Source: Synechococcus sp. UW140 (GTDB taxonomy: Bacteria > Cyanobacteriota > Cyanobacteriia > PCC-6307 > Cyanobiaceae). From it: a DNA stretch of 64,000 nt. The position numbers and the translations under genes are program-made. The stretch spans positions 52,699-116,698 of the forward strand of contig NZ_UCOB01000034.1 of NCBI RefSeq assembly GCF_900474295.1. The letters run 5' to 3'. Shown piece after piece: positions 28,191 to 36,713 of the stretch. The notes beneath the pieces were generated by a model that worked only from the letters and a program-made list of their open reading frames with translations, searched no databases and was not told where the DNA came from. The stretch's first letter is position 1; every line of letters starts with the position of its first letter.

Positions 28191-28252
28191 TGTCGCATCT
28201 GCATTTACATCTAGATCTGCATCTGGATCTGGATTAGAGAATCGATGATCGC

Positions 28253-28278
28253 TGAGCGTTCAAATCTCCCCGTCCGCA
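28253..28278 (+). repeat. partial copy of the tRNA-Leu 3' end (attachment-site scar)
   Basis: Twenty-two of 26 bases match the last 26 bases of tRNA-Leu(CAG) at 26273-26298, including GTTCAA, TCTCCCC and TCCGCA. It has the same orientation and no tRNA body attached. A 3'-end tRNA repeat of this kind is the usual trace of site-specific integration. The 2 kb between holds only accessory genes. Confidence 0.75.
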
Positions 28279-28315
28279 CTATTTTGAAGGGGTCAATCAA
28301 GCCCTGAGCTCCACC

Positions 28316-28564
28316 ATGATCGTGTTGAAGATCTCCAATTCCTCGGAGGTTGTCGCTGCGAAGGTTGGCAAGTTCCTTGAGTTTTTGACTCCAGACTCGA
28401 TTGATCACACCACCGTTGAAGACCAGGTGATCAAGAAGCTTGTGGAGAATCTTGCGGCCGAAGGGATCAAGGGCGAGATCGCAGCCGTCAAGGGGATTGA
28501 CCTGGACGGTCAGGAACTCAGTCTTCGCGATGGGATGAAGGTGCGAAAGCACGAGTCGTTCTGA
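28316..28564 (+). CDS. conserved hypothetical protein
   Basis: An 82-residue soluble protein, mixed alpha/beta by eye (MIVLKISNSSEVVAAKVGKFL at the start, MKVRKHESF at the end), with no membrane segment or known motif. It is the first core-like gene after the island and lies just upstream of the rRNA/tRNA methylase. The gene resembles conserved small cyanobacterial proteins, but I cannot name a family. Confidence 0.65.
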   Translation: MIVLKISNSSEVVAAKVGKFLEFLTPDSIDHTTVEDQVIKKLVENLAAEGIKGEIAAVKGIDLDGQELSLRDGMKVRKHESF

Positions 28565-28593
28565 TCGTCTCCGACGTCTGTGCAGGGTGAAGG

Positions 28594-29451
28594 GTGATGC
28601 AGCCGTTGATCACCAGTCGTCGTAATCCTTTGGTGCGCCGTCTCCGCGCCCTGGCAGGGCGCAAAGGCCGGGAGCAGGAAGGATTGGTCTTGTTGGAAGG
28701 GACCCATCTTCTCCAAGAGCTGGCACCCTTGCTCGAGCACAAGGATCTCCAGCTTGAGCTGGTGGCCACGCCCGCCTGGATCGAGGGACATCAGCCGCTG
28801 CTGGCTCTGTTCAAACCAATGCCCCGGCTGCAGTTGGTGAGCGAAGAGGTGCTACAGGCGGCCTTGTCAACCGTGCATCCCGATGGCGTGGCTGCCCTAA
28901 TGCCTTTGGCCCTCTTGCCCCAGTGCCCGGTGCCACCCACGTTCGTGCTCGCGTTGGATCGCGTTCAGGATCCAGGCAATCTCGGCACTCTGTTGCGCAC
29001 TGCCCTAGCTGCGGATGTGCAAATGGTCTGGCAGGGGTCCGGTGCAGATCCGCTCAGCCCCAAGGTGGTGCGTAGTTCGGCTGGGGCGATCCTGCGGCTG
29101 CCGCATCAGCGTTTTGGTCCCTCTGAAGCGATGGGTGTGGAGGGCTTGCAGCAGGCCCTGATGGATGGGCAGGACCGTGGCCTTCAGGTGGTGGCGACTT
29201 TGGTGCCAGGGATAGGTCCGGCGCTGCCCCTTTGCCCGTACTGGGAGCTTGACTGGACCCGACCCACAGCGCTTGTGCTCGGCAATGAAGGCAGTGGTCT
29301 CCATCCCGATCTGCAGGGATGCTGCACCCACGCCGTCACCCTCCCCCACAGCACGGCTGTGGAGTCGCTGAATGTGGCATCTGCGGCTGTTCCGCTGCTT
29401 CTGGAACGGCGAAGGGCGACAATGACCGCTCCCTCGCAGCAGTCCGGGTGA
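28594..29451 (+). CDS. TrmH/SpoU-family RNA 2'-O-ribose methyltransferase
   Basis: SPOUT-class RNA methylase. The N-terminal substrate-binding part (ITSRRNPLVRRLRALAGRKGR) resembles RlmB/TsnR-type proteins. The knotted catalytic domain shows LDRVQDPGNLGTLLRTALAAD, LVLGNEGSGLHPDL and PHSTAVESLNVASAA. Target RNA cannot be told. Its TGA overlaps the GTG of lpdA. Confidence 0.9.
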   Translation: MMQPLITSRRNPLVRRLRALAGRKGREQEGLVLLEGTHLLQELAPLLEHKDLQLELVATPAWIEGHQPLLALFKPMPRLQLVSEEVLQAALSTVHPDGVAALMPLALLPQCPVPPTFVLALDRVQDPGNLGTLLRTALAADVQMVWQGSGADPLSPKVVRSSAGAILRLPHQRFGPSEAMGVEGLQQALMDGQDRGLQVVATLVPGIGPALPLCPYWELDWTRPTALVLGNEGSGLHPDLQGCCTHAVTLPHSTAVESLNVASAAVPLLLERRRATMTAPSQQSG

Positions 29452-30890
29452 GCGACGCCAGTTTCGACTTCGATGTGATCGTGATCGGTGCCGGCTATGG
29501 CGGCTTCGATGCAGCCAAGCATGCGGCAGAGCATGGCCTCAAAGTGGCGATCATTGAATCCCGCGACATGGGCGGCACCTGTGTGAATCGCGGCTGCGTG
29601 CCCTCGAAGGCTTTGCTGGCGGCCAGTGGCAGGGTGCGGGAGCTCGCCGATGCTGACCATCTGAAGGGTTTCGGCATTCATTCAGCCCCGGTGCGTTTCG
29701 AACGCCAAAAGATCGCTGACCATGCCAATCAACTGGTGGCTTCGATCCGCACCAATCTCACCAAGAGCTTGCAGCGGGCTGGGGTGACCATCATTCGTGG
29801 AACGGGGCGCCTGGAAGGGACCCAGAAAGTCGGTGTGCGGGAAATCAATGGCGTCGATCGCGTGCTCAGTGCACGCGACGTGATTATTGCCACCGGTTCC
29901 GATCCCTTCGTGCCTCCTGGTATCGAGATCGATGGCCGCAGCGTGTTCACCAGCGATGAGGCGGTGAACTTGGAGTGGTTGCCCCGTTGGATTGCCATCA
30001 TCGGCAGTGGTTACATCGGCCTGGAATTTGCTGATGTCTATACGGCGTTGGGCTGTGAAGTGACGATGATCGAGGCCTTGGATCGGGTGATGCCCACCTT
30101 TGACCCCGATATCGCCAAGCTGGCCGCCCGCAAACTGATCGACGGCCGTGATATCGATGCCCGCTCCGGTGTGTTGGCCCAGTCGATCAAGCCTGGTGCG
30201 CCAGTTCAAATCGAGCTGGTTGATATGCAAACCCGCGAGCCCGTGGAAACCCTGGAAGTGGATGCTGTGCTCGTGGCCACGGGGCGTGTACCCAGCAGCA
30301 AGAATCTCAATCTGGAGGCCCTGGGCATTGAAACCAACCGTGGTTTCCTGCCGATTGACGACAGCATGCACGTGTTGGTGGATGGTCAGCCCATCCCCCA
30401 TTTGTGGGCCGTCGGTGATGTCACCGGCAAGTTGATGCTGGCCCATACCGCTGCCGCCCAGGGCACGGTGGCCGTGGACAACATCCTTGGGCATCACCGC
30501 CAGATCGATTACCGCAGCATCCCTGCGGCCACCTTCACCCATCCGGAGATCAGTTCCGTGGGCTTGAGCGAGGCTGACGCCAAGCAGCTCGCCACCGATC
30601 AGGGCTTTGAGTTGGGTGCTGTGCGCAGCTACTTCAAAGCCAATTCCAAGGCCCTGGCTGAGCTTGAGAGTGATGGCCTGATGAAGCTGCTGTTCAATAA
30701 AACCAGCGGTGAAGTTCTGGGGGCCCATATTTATGGTTTGCATGCTGCCGACCTCATTCAGGAGGTGGCGAACGCTGTTGCCCGTCGTCAGAGCGTGCGT
30801 GAGCTGGCGACCGAAGTGCACACACACCCAACACTGAGCGAAGTGGTGGAAGTGGCCTACAAGCAGGCTGCTCACGCTCTCGCAGCCTGA
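29448..30890 (+). CDS. lpdA: dihydrolipoamide dehydrogenase
   Basis: E3 flavoprotein that reoxidises lipoamide in pyruvate dehydrogenase (and glycine cleavage). FAD motif [14 protein letters not shown] is at the N-terminus, the redox disulfide in [18 protein letters not shown] motif [16 protein letters not shown] mid-protein, and the catalytic [10 protein letters not shown] near the end. The GTG start overlapping the previous stop places the FAD loop at the usual position and gives 480 residues. An E1-alpha partner (pdhA) is at 41 kb. Confidence 0.95.
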   Translation: MSDASFDFDVIVIGAGYGGFDAAKHAAEHGLKVAIIESRDMGGTCVNRGCVPSKALLAASGRVRELADADHLKGFGIHSAPVRFERQKIADHANQLVASIRTNLTKSLQRAGVTIIRGTGRLEGTQKVGVREINGVDRVLSARDVIIATGSDPFVPPGIEIDGRSVFTSDEAVNLEWLPRWIAIIGSGYIGLEFADVYTALGCEVTMIEALDRVMPTFDPDIAKLAARKLIDGRDIDARSGVLAQSIKPGAPVQIELVDMQTREPVETLEVDAVLVATGRVPSSKNLNLEALGIETNRGFLPIDDSMHVLVDGQPIPHLWAVGDVTGKLMLAHTAAAQGTVAVDNILGHHRQIDYRSIPAATFTHPEISSVGLSEADAKQLATDQGFELGAVRSYFKANSKALAELESDGLMKLLFNKTSGEVLGAHIYGLHAADLIQEVANAVARRQSVRELATEVHTHPTLSEVVEVAYKQAAHALAA

Positions 30891-30900
30891 GGACGCTTTC

Positions 30901-31785
30901 ATGGACATCCGCCGCAGACCACCTAACCCTTCGGTGCAGGTGGCGCATCTCGAATACGGCATTCCCCACAAGGACGCTGAGCCTCGTCACATCCTTGAGA
31001 AGATCGTTTGGGAAAAGGACCGTGAAGTGGCAGTGGCCCGTGAGCGGATGCCGCTCGACCAGCTCAAGGCCAAGGTTGTGAAGCTGCCGCCGGCGAGAGA
31101 TTTCCTGGCTGCACTGCGACAGCCCAGCGTAAAGCCGGCGGTGATCGCTGAGGTGAAGAAAGCGAGCCCGAGCAAGGGGGTGATCCGGGAAGATTTCGAT
31201 CCCTTGGCCATCGCTAAGGCCTATGCCGCTGGGGGTGCAAGCTGCCTCTCAGTGCTGACCGACAAGACCTTCTTCCAGGGTGGTTTTGAGGTGTTGGTGG
31301 ATGTCAGGGATGCCGTTGACTTGCCACTGCTCTGCAAGGACTTCATCCTCAGCCCCTATCAGCTCTATCAGGCTCGAGCCGCCGGCGCTGATGCAGCCCT
31401 TTTGATTGCCGCGATCCTTTCGGACCAGGATCTTCATTACCTCTCCAAAGTGGCAGCTGCACTTGGCCTCACGGTGTTGGTTGAGGTGCACAATTCAGAG
31501 GAATTGGACCGTGTGCTCAGCCTGGGAGGCTTCCCTTTGATTGGCATTAACAACCGCGATCTCACAACGTTCGAGACCGATCTGAGCACCACTGAAACCC
31601 TCTCAGCTCAGTTCGGTGACCGACTGAAGCAGCAGGATGCGCTGTTGGTGAGTGAATCAGGCCTATTCTCGCGCGCTGATCTCGACCGTGTTCAGACTGC
31701 AGGTGCTGGGGCGGTGTTGGTCGGTGAGGCTCTGATGCGCCAGCAGGATGTCGAAGCGGCACTGAAAAACCTGATTTCAGGCTGA
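30901..31785 (+). CDS. trpC: indole-3-glycerol phosphate synthase
   Basis: TIM-barrel enzyme of tryptophan synthesis. Recognised by [53 protein letters not shown] and [14 protein letters not shown]. At 294 residues it includes an N-terminal extension of about 35 residues usual in cyanobacteria. It follows lpdA by ten bases; its last bases overlap the fossil sodB frame on the other strand. Confidence 0.95.
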   Translation: MDIRRRPPNPSVQVAHLEYGIPHKDAEPRHILEKIVWEKDREVAVARERMPLDQLKAKVVKLPPARDFLAALRQPSVKPAVIAEVKKASPSKGVIREDFDPLAIAKAYAAGGASCLSVLTDKTFFQGGFEVLVDVRDAVDLPLLCKDFILSPYQLYQARAAGADAALLIAAILSDQDLHYLSKVAAALGLTVLVEVHNSEELDRVLSLGGFPLIGINNRDLTTFETDLSTTETLSAQFGDRLKQQDALLVSESGLFSRADLDRVQTAGAGAVLVGEALMRQQDVEAALKNLISG

Positions 31786-32143
31786 CTGGAAGGCCCCTTC
31801 TGGCTGCGTGTGCAGAGGCTTTTCAAGCGATCTAGGCACTCTCAAACCGAAGGCGGTCAGGTTGGCTGCCACGCAATCCCAGTTCACTAGCTTGTCCAGG
31901 TTGGTGGTGATGGGGGCGGGGCGACGGTTCTGATCGTCGAGGTCGTCAGCGTGCTCCCAGGCATCCATGGTGCGCAATGCCGTTTGTCCGTGGGTCAGGG
32001 GCAGATCCGCGTTGGAGGGTCTTCTTGACGTTCAAGCTTCCGTTGTCATCGACAAGCCAAACCCAGCCGCTGCCGCACTGGTGCTTGAAGGCGTGATCGC
32101 TGCCGAAATCGGAATCGATCCTCTCGCGCAGCGTTCCTGTGGG
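31777..32143 (-). pseudogene. sodB: remnant of iron superoxide dismutase (sodB)
   Basis: Two frames read as the C-terminal half of Fe-SOD. First PTGTLRERIDSDFGS...CGSGWVWLVDDNGSL, then, after a +1 frameshift near 32025, NADLPLTHGQTALRTMDAWEHA, DLDDQNRRPAPI and LVNWDCVAANL. The N-terminal half with two metal-binding histidines is missing. About ten residues are lost before GSGW, and the usual HAYYLDYQNRR has tyrosines changed to aspartate. The frame runs past the normal end to overlap trpC. It is clearly non-functional, and sits beside the nickel SOD genes that presumably replaced it. Confidence 0.85.
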
Positions 32144-32193
32144 TTGGCTTTTCGCGCGTTCTCTTGCACGCGTCAGAGGCAGCCTCTGTTGCA

Positions 32194-32206
32194 GAATCAA
32201 TGATTC
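32194..32206. promoter_or_regulatory. short palindrome upstream of the nickel transporter
   Basis: GAATCAATGATTC is a 5-3-5 inverted repeat ending 13 bases before the TTG start. It could be an operator or simply part of the leader. I know no regulator with this exact site. Confidence 0.25.
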
Positions 32207-32218
32207 GGAATCTGTCTC

Positions 32219-32887
32219 TTGCTGATCAGTGTTCTGACTGGACTGGCTGCTGGGGCGATGCATGTTGTCAGTGGAGCCGACCATTTGGTCGCCATGGCTC
32301 CCTTTTCGCTGCGTAAGCCCGTCGAGGCGTTGCGTGCGGGCTTGGTCTGGGGGGCAGGACATTCGATTGGTGTTGTCCTTCTTGGTCTTTCAGGTGTGTT
32401 CCTGAAGGATCTGATTCATGCCGAAACCATGTCGGCCTGGGCCGAATTTCTGGTTGGTCTGAGTCTGTTGATCGTGGGTGGTCTGGCGATTCGCACCGCC
32501 TTCGGTCTCGAGCTGCATACCCATGAGCATCATCACGATGGGGTCTCGTCCCATCGGCACCTGCATTTGCATGTGCGAGGCCAAGGCAATCACTGGCGCC
32601 ATGCGCACGCTGTTTCAGGTCTTGGCTTGCTGCATGGGTTGGCAGGGGCTGGACACCTGCTGGCTGTGATTCCCGCTCTTGCCTTGCCACTGCATGGAGC
32701 GATTCTCTATCTGATGGCCTATTTGTTGGGGTCGATTGCTGCCATGGTGGCTGTGGTGACAGTGATTGCTCTACTGACGCGAGCCAGCAGTGTTCGAGCA
32801 CTGCCGGTGCTCGTGGGTTTGACCGGTGGCTTATCGATCTTCACTGGGGCTCTTTGGTTGCAAAAGACAACGCCGAACGTGTTCTGA
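32219..32887 (+). CDS. sodT: nickel transporter of the NicO/HupE-like type
   Basis: A 222-residue membrane protein with about six helices. It has the permease signature HVVSGADHLVAMAP, a second HGLAGAGHLLAVIPALAL repeat, and a histidine-rich loop between (HTHEHHHDG, HRHLHLH) typical of nickel/cobalt carriers. Divergence from sodX-sodN indicates that it supplies nickel for the SOD; genes in this position in marine Synechococcus have been labelled sodT. It starts at a TTG. A short palindrome (GAATC-AAT-GATTC) lies just upstream. Confidence 0.85.
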   Translation: MLISVLTGLAAGAMHVVSGADHLVAMAPFSLRKPVEALRAGLVWGAGHSIGVVLLGLSGVFLKDLIHAETMSAWAEFLVGLSLLIVGGLAIRTAFGLELHTHEHHHDGVSSHRHLHLHVRGQGNHWRHAHAVSGLGLLHGLAGAGHLLAVIPALALPLHGAILYLMAYLLGSIAAMVAVVTVIALLTRASSVRALPVLVGLTGGLSIFTGALWLQKTTPNVF

Positions 32888-32890
32888 GTT

Positions 32891-33262
32891 TTAGGTTTCA
32901 GCCTTGCCAGGCATGGGCACTTTGGCCATCACTTCACCGATGAGAAGCTGGATTGGAACGGAACCAAACTGTCGGCTATCGCTGCTCATCTTCGGATTGT
33001 CTCCTTGAAGGATCATCCTGTCTTGATCGATGCTGATCAGGCGTTTGGTGATGATCACCCCTGTTTTTTGAGGGTGATGGCAGACGAGGATCTGACCCGG
33101 TGATGGCAGAGGCCCTCCCCTCTGAAAGGGCTTGACCAGCAGGCGGTCACTGGGTCGCAAAGTCGGCCACATCGACAAGCCTTCGACTCGCATCAGGCGT
33201 CGCTTGCCACAAAAAAGCAGCAACAGATCATGGAGACCTGCTGCTGCAACATCGGATTGCAC
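32891..33262 (-). CDS. sodX: nickel-type superoxide dismutase maturation protease SodX
   Basis: Signal-peptidase-like (S26) serine protease that removes the propeptide of SodN so that the N-terminal histidine can bind nickel. The catalytic serine is in VEGLSMWPTLRPSD and the general-base lysine in VIITKRLISID; GDNPKMSSDSRQFG is the third conserved box. At 123 residues it is the small SodX form with no strong membrane helix. It follows sodN by 27 bases in the same direction. Confidence 0.93.
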   Translation of the reverse strand: MQSDVAAAGLHDLLLLFCGKRRLMRVEGLSMWPTLRPSDRLLVKPFQRGGPLPSPGQILVCHHPQKTGVIITKRLISIDQDRMILQGDNPKMSSDSRQFGSVPIQLLIGEVMAKVPMPGKAET

Positions 33263-33289
33263 TGATGTGATCGCGCTAATGAAGGCGGC

Positions 33290-33793
33290 TCAGGATGCGG
33301 TCACCCAGGCGTCATTGCGGCCTTTGGACGTCCAGAACATGCCGTGAATTTTTTCCACGGCCGCCATCAGCTCCTCAGCCTTGGCTTGGTCGATGTTCAC
33401 TTTGCAGGCGCTGCAAAGCTTGGAGGCTTTCCAGAAGACATCGTGCAGATCAGGGAAGGTTGCGAGGTGGTCGGGCTTGAAATAGTCCATCCAAAGGATC
33501 AGAAGTTCTTCCTTGGTCTTCTGAGCCTCTTCCTCCTTGATGGCCACATAGCGGGAGAAGGTGTTGTTGTAAGCGGCCAGTGCTGAGGTGTCTCCAGCAG
33601 CAGGGGCTTCCATGGCTTTTAGCTTTTTGGTCATGGACAGCACCGCTTCAGCTGCAACACGAGCGGATGCGGGGTCATAGACACCACAGGGGCCATCACA
33701 GTGAGCTTCAACCACCTCTGCGGGTAGCGAGCGAACGATGGCTGAAAGGGCCGAGCGGAGCATCTGCGTAAAAACGTAATTGCTGTTGTTCAA
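33290..33793 (-). CDS. sodN: nickel superoxide dismutase
   Basis: Dismutates superoxide using a nickel hook. After a propeptide of about 30 residues the mature N-terminus HCDGPCGVYDPA supplies all nickel ligands (His1, Cys2, Cys6 and backbone). The rest is the four-helix bundle (VLSMTKKLKAME, ELLILWMDYFKPDHL, KIHGMFWTSKGRNDAW). Length 167 is as expected. It forms an operon with sodX, opposite the nickel transporter. Confidence 0.97.
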   Translation of the reverse strand: MNNSNYVFTQMLRSALSAIVRSLPAEVVEAHCDGPCGVYDPASARVAAEAVLSMTKKLKAMEAPAAGDTSALAAYNNTFSRYVAIKEEEAQKTKEELLILWMDYFKPDHLATFPDLHDVFWKASKLCSACKVNIDQAKAEELMAAVEKIHGMFWTSKGRNDAWVTAS

Positions 33794-33806
33794 GACTAAC
33801 CGCGCC

Positions 33807-34451
33807 TCACTTCTTGATGTCGAGGAGCTCGACCTCGAAAATCAGAGTGGCGTTGGGTGGAATTACACCACCAGCCCCGCGGGCGCCATAGCCGAGATCT
33901 GAGGGGATCACCAATTTCCTCTTGCCACCCACCTTCATGCCCTGCACGCCTTCGTCCCAGCCCTTGATGACCCGGCCGGCTCCGAGGGGGAAGGTGAAAG
34001 GCGTGCCGCGGTCGTAGCTGGCGTCGAATTGGGTGCCGTCTTCAAGAGTGCCGCGGTAGTGAACCACCACGGTCTGACCAGAGCTGGCTTCAGGGCCGCT
34101 GCCGACTTCGATGTCGGTGATGCGCAAGCCGCTTGCTGTGAGTTGGGACGTTTCCGCTTGCAGTGCACCACCGAGGGCGGAGGCGTCAGCTTGGTTGGAA
34201 TCAGCTGCCATGGCAAAGAGAGTGGGGTTTGAATCCTCAGGATCGAGTTCCAGAGGTGTGGCCTGGATCGATTGGGCGGAGCTGCTGCTGACCACGGCCT
34301 CCATTGCGGAGGGTTCACCGATTGGTGGCGCTGCCCCAACTGTGGAGGGAGCCACGATCTGGCTTACCAGGGCCACCACAAGGCAGACCACACAGACCGC
34401 AGAACTGATCAGGATGTCGCGCACGGCGTACAGCAGTTGGAAACGGAGCAA
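33807..34451 (-). CDS. FKBP-type peptidyl-prolyl cis-trans isomerase, membrane-anchored
   Basis: N-terminal membrane helix or uncleaved signal (LISSAVCVVCLVVALVSQIV), a proline/serine linker, then one FKBP domain: VVHYRGTLEDGTQFDASYDRG, FPLGAGRVIKGWDEGVQGM, GGKRKLVIPSDLGYGARG, LIFEVELLDIKK. It likely folds proteins in the periplasm or lumen. An internal GTG starting VRDILISSA is an alternative start. The gene lies 11 bases from the next gene upstream. Confidence 0.92.
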   Translation of the reverse strand: MLRFQLLYAVRDILISSAVCVVCLVVALVSQIVAPSTVGAAPPIGEPSAMEAVVSSSSAQSIQATPLELDPEDSNPTLFAMAADSNQADASALGGALQAETSQLTASGLRITDIEVGSGPEASSGQTVVVHYRGTLEDGTQFDASYDRGTPFTFPLGAGRVIKGWDEGVQGMKVGGKRKLVIPSDLGYGARGAGGVIPPNATLIFEVELLDIKK

Positions 34452-34462
34452 TTCTGGCAGGT

Positions 34463-34792
34463 TCAGTCCTGCCGTTCTCGTTGGCGCAACTGTTGCTCCA
34501 GTCGGTCGATGCGGCCGCGCAATTCATCCAGTTCTCGCTGACTGGCCAGTCCAAGATCCTGAAGCAGATTGTCGCGGTTGCGTTCCAGGTTCCTCCCCAT
34601 CTGTTGCTCCAGCTCGGGCGTGTCGCCTCGCAGGGCCTTGAGCACGTCGTCCACTAGGGCCGAGGCATGGCTGGAATCGAGGCGACCGCTGCTCACCCAT
34701 TCCTGGGTGACGTAGCGCAAGCGGTCGGCCACAAGGGTGGTGGTGCCAAGGCCCCGCAGAAGCAACTGCTGCAGTGGGTTAGCGCTCTCCAT
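34463..34792 (-). CDS. phasin-like coiled-coil protein
   Basis: Starting at MESANPLQQLLLRGLG, this 109-residue protein has an amphipathic first half (TTTLVADRLRYVTQEWVSSG) and a C-terminal coiled coil (LDELRGRIDRLEQQLRQRER). This resembles the poly(hydroxyalkanoate) granule phasin/PhaF-like family common in cyanobacteria. The long upstream open frame is low-complexity and rejected. No PHA synthase is in the window, so a granule role is not supported. Confidence 0.7.
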   Translation of the reverse strand: MESANPLQQLLLRGLGTTTLVADRLRYVTQEWVSSGRLDSSHASALVDDVLKALRGDTPELEQQMGRNLERNRDNLLQDLGLASQRELDELRGRIDRLEQQLRQRERQD

Positions 34793-34951
34793 GGCGGCAG
34801 GCAAAACACTTTTGGTTTCAGGATGGCCTGGTGGGCGGCGCCTGGCCATGGCCGGGTGTTCGTTTGCGCGCCGAGCCAGGCGTTTGTGACGAAATTGGCT
34901 GCATGGATGACCAGCTTGGTCACTCCCCCAACCATGGGGTGGCAATGACAC

Positions 34952-35164
34952 TTGCGTTTCATGACCAGAGGAATGGGCCTCACCGTTGCTGTTGCTGCTG
35001 CGGTGATCGCCGTTTGTCAAATCCCCTCCGCTCTCCTGACCACCAGTCAGTTGTTCTGCATTTATGCCCCTGACGACTGGGATGGTGCTTATCAAACCGC
35101 CAACCATCACGAGCGCGTGAACTGGTGTTTTGGGTCTTCACCCGTCAAGGTTGACCAACCCTGA
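34952..35164 (+). CDS. hypothetical secreted or anchored small protein
   Basis: About 67-70 residues: short basic start (several ATGs, MRFMTRGMG), one hydrophobic helix (LTVAVAAAVIAVCQIPSALL), then a polar tail with two cysteines (FCIYAPDDWDG, NWCFGSS). It lies 16 bases before lnt on the same strand. Nothing is recognised; coding is supported by the signal-like helix and composition. Confidence 0.55.
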   Translation: MRFMTRGMGLTVAVAAAVIAVCQIPSALLTTSQLFCIYAPDDWDGAYQTANHHERVNWCFGSSPVKVDQP

Positions 35165-35180
35165 GTGGTGAATCTGTTTT

Positions 35181-36713
35181 TTGGACAATGACCGATCCCT
35201 GGCCTGGCTTCAGGGCTTAGCCGGTGGTGCTCTGGCTGGGCTTGCTCTGAGCGCCCCAGGGTGGTGCCCCTCAGGGCCTTTGCTGATGCTGCCGGCCTTG
35301 GCACTGCTTTGGTCGATTGCTCGCTTCCCACCGGCTGCCGGGCTTTGGGGCTGTGTTGCGGTCTTGGTCAGCCATCGCTGGCTGCTGGCCTTGCATCCAC
35401 TCACGTGGATCGGTGTACCGGCTGCTCTGAGCTTGCCGGTGGTTGTAGCCATCTGGAGCTTCTGTGGCTTAGCCGCAGCGGGTTTGGTCGCGAGTTGGGC
35501 GTTACTGGCGCGATGGTGTCGGCGTAGCCGCTGGAGCACAGCTTTGCTGATGGCCTCTCTCTGGGGACTGGTCGAGGTGTTGTTGGCATCGGGCCCGCTG
35601 TTCTGGATCGGCCTCGGATCGAGTCTTTTGCCTGGTGATCCCCTCCTCGCGGGTTTGGCTCGCTGGCTGGGCAGTGGTGGGCTGGCTGCTTGTCAGTTGC
35701 TGGCGGGTTGGTGGTTGTGGCAGCTGGTGGCTAGGCGTCCACTTCTTTGGCGCCGCTGGTTGGTCGCTGGTCTGATGGCCTTGCTGCTGGCCCATGGCTG
35801 CGGTTGGTGGCTTCTGCACAGCGTTGGTTCCGGTGCGATCCCTGCTGATTCACCCTCCCTTGCTCGGGTTGGGCTTTGGCAGCCATCGCTGCCCACCCGC
35901 GAGAAATTCAGCTCTGAACAACAGCGGCTCTTGCCGGCCCGTCTCCAGGGGGCTTTGCAGGCTGCAGCTCTGCAGGGAGCTGACTGGCTCGTGGCACCGG
36001 AGGGAACCCTGCCACTGGAGCGAGGATTGCTGGAGCCCGCACCATTGCCGTTGCTCAGCGGTGGCTTCCGCTGGACGCAAGGCCAGCAGCGCAGTGCCCT
36101 TCTGCTGGTGGAACGAGGGGCGCAGCAACCATCGGCGGCGCTTGACAAGCACCGGCTTGTACCCCTCGGCGAGTGGATCCCGACCTGGCTCGGAAGCGCC
36201 GGAGGCCTGTCTGCAGTTGGCGGCGTGTCGCCGGGAGTTCCAGACCGCCTATGGCGCTGGGATGGCCCTCCGGCCGCAGTGGCGATTTGCTACGAGCTCA
36301 GTGATGGGGCGGCGATAGCCAGAGCGGTGGGTCATGGAGCCGAGTGGTTGTTGGCCATTGCCAATCTCGACCCCTACCCCTTGCTGCTGCAGCGGCAGTT
36401 CCTGGCGCTGGCCCAGCTGCGCAGCATCGAAACCAACCGTCCGTTGCTGAGTGTCGCCAACACTGGCCCAACGGCTGCGGTGTCGGCCACGGCGAATGTG
36501 GAGCAGTTGCTCCAGCCGATGCAGCCTGGGCTTGCGATCACCAAGCTTGAGCCCCTGATCGGCATGACGCCCTATGTGTTCTGGGGTGAACGGCCCTTAC
36601 AGCTTGTTGTTGCGGTGGTGGCGTTGGCCCGTATCAGGGAGCGGTTCGTTGGATCAGGCCGCCGCCAAGGACCCGCTCCCCGTCGTAAAACACCGCCGCC
36701 TGGCCAGGTGTGA
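35181..36713 (+). CDS. lnt: apolipoprotein N-acyltransferase
   Basis: Inner membrane enzyme that adds the third acyl chain to lipoproteins. About six N-terminal membrane helices precede a nitrilase-like domain with the catalytic triad Glu in [12 protein letters not shown], Lys in [14 protein letters not shown] and Cys in AICYELSDG. The end carries one more helix and a basic proline-rich tail. It starts at a TTG; no in-frame ATG is nearby. Its last 80 bases overlap the 3' end of convergent mnmA. Confidence 0.92.
   Translation: MDNDRSLAWLQGLAGGALAGLALSAPGWCPSGPLLMLPALALLWSIARFPPAAGLWGCVAVLVSHRWLLALHPLTWIGVPAALSLPVVVAIWSFCGLAAAGLVASWALLARWCRRSRWSTALLMASLWGLVEVLLASGPLFWIGLGSSLLPGDPLLAGLARWLGSGGLAACQLLAGWWLWQLVARRPLLWRRWLVAGLMALLLAHGCGWWLLHSVGSGAIPADSPSLARVGLWQPSLPTREKFSSEQQRLLPARLQGALQAAALQGADWLVAPEGTLPLERGLLEPAPLPLLSGGFRWTQGQQRSALLLVERGAQQPSAALDKHRLVPLGEWIPTWLGSAGGLSAVGGVSPGVPDRLWRWDGPPAAVAICYELSDGAAIARAVGHGAEWLLAIANLDPYPLLLQRQFLALAQLRSIETNRPLLSVANTGPTAAVSATANVEQLLQPMQPGLAITKLEPLIGMTPYVFWGERPLQLVVAVVALARIRERFVGSGRRQGPAPRRKTPPPGQV

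Noticed and set aside
27806..28237. Plus-strand frames over the lipoprotein candidate
   Set aside because: No start context and low-complexity ends (HLHLDLHLDLD is the periodic repeat read backwards); the minus frame has better protein character.
31946..32362. Minus-strand frame of 138 codons taken as one gene
   Set aside because: Its middle is the sodB remnant; the N-terminal part is antisense to the nickel transporter and the last 30 residues are out-of-frame sodB.
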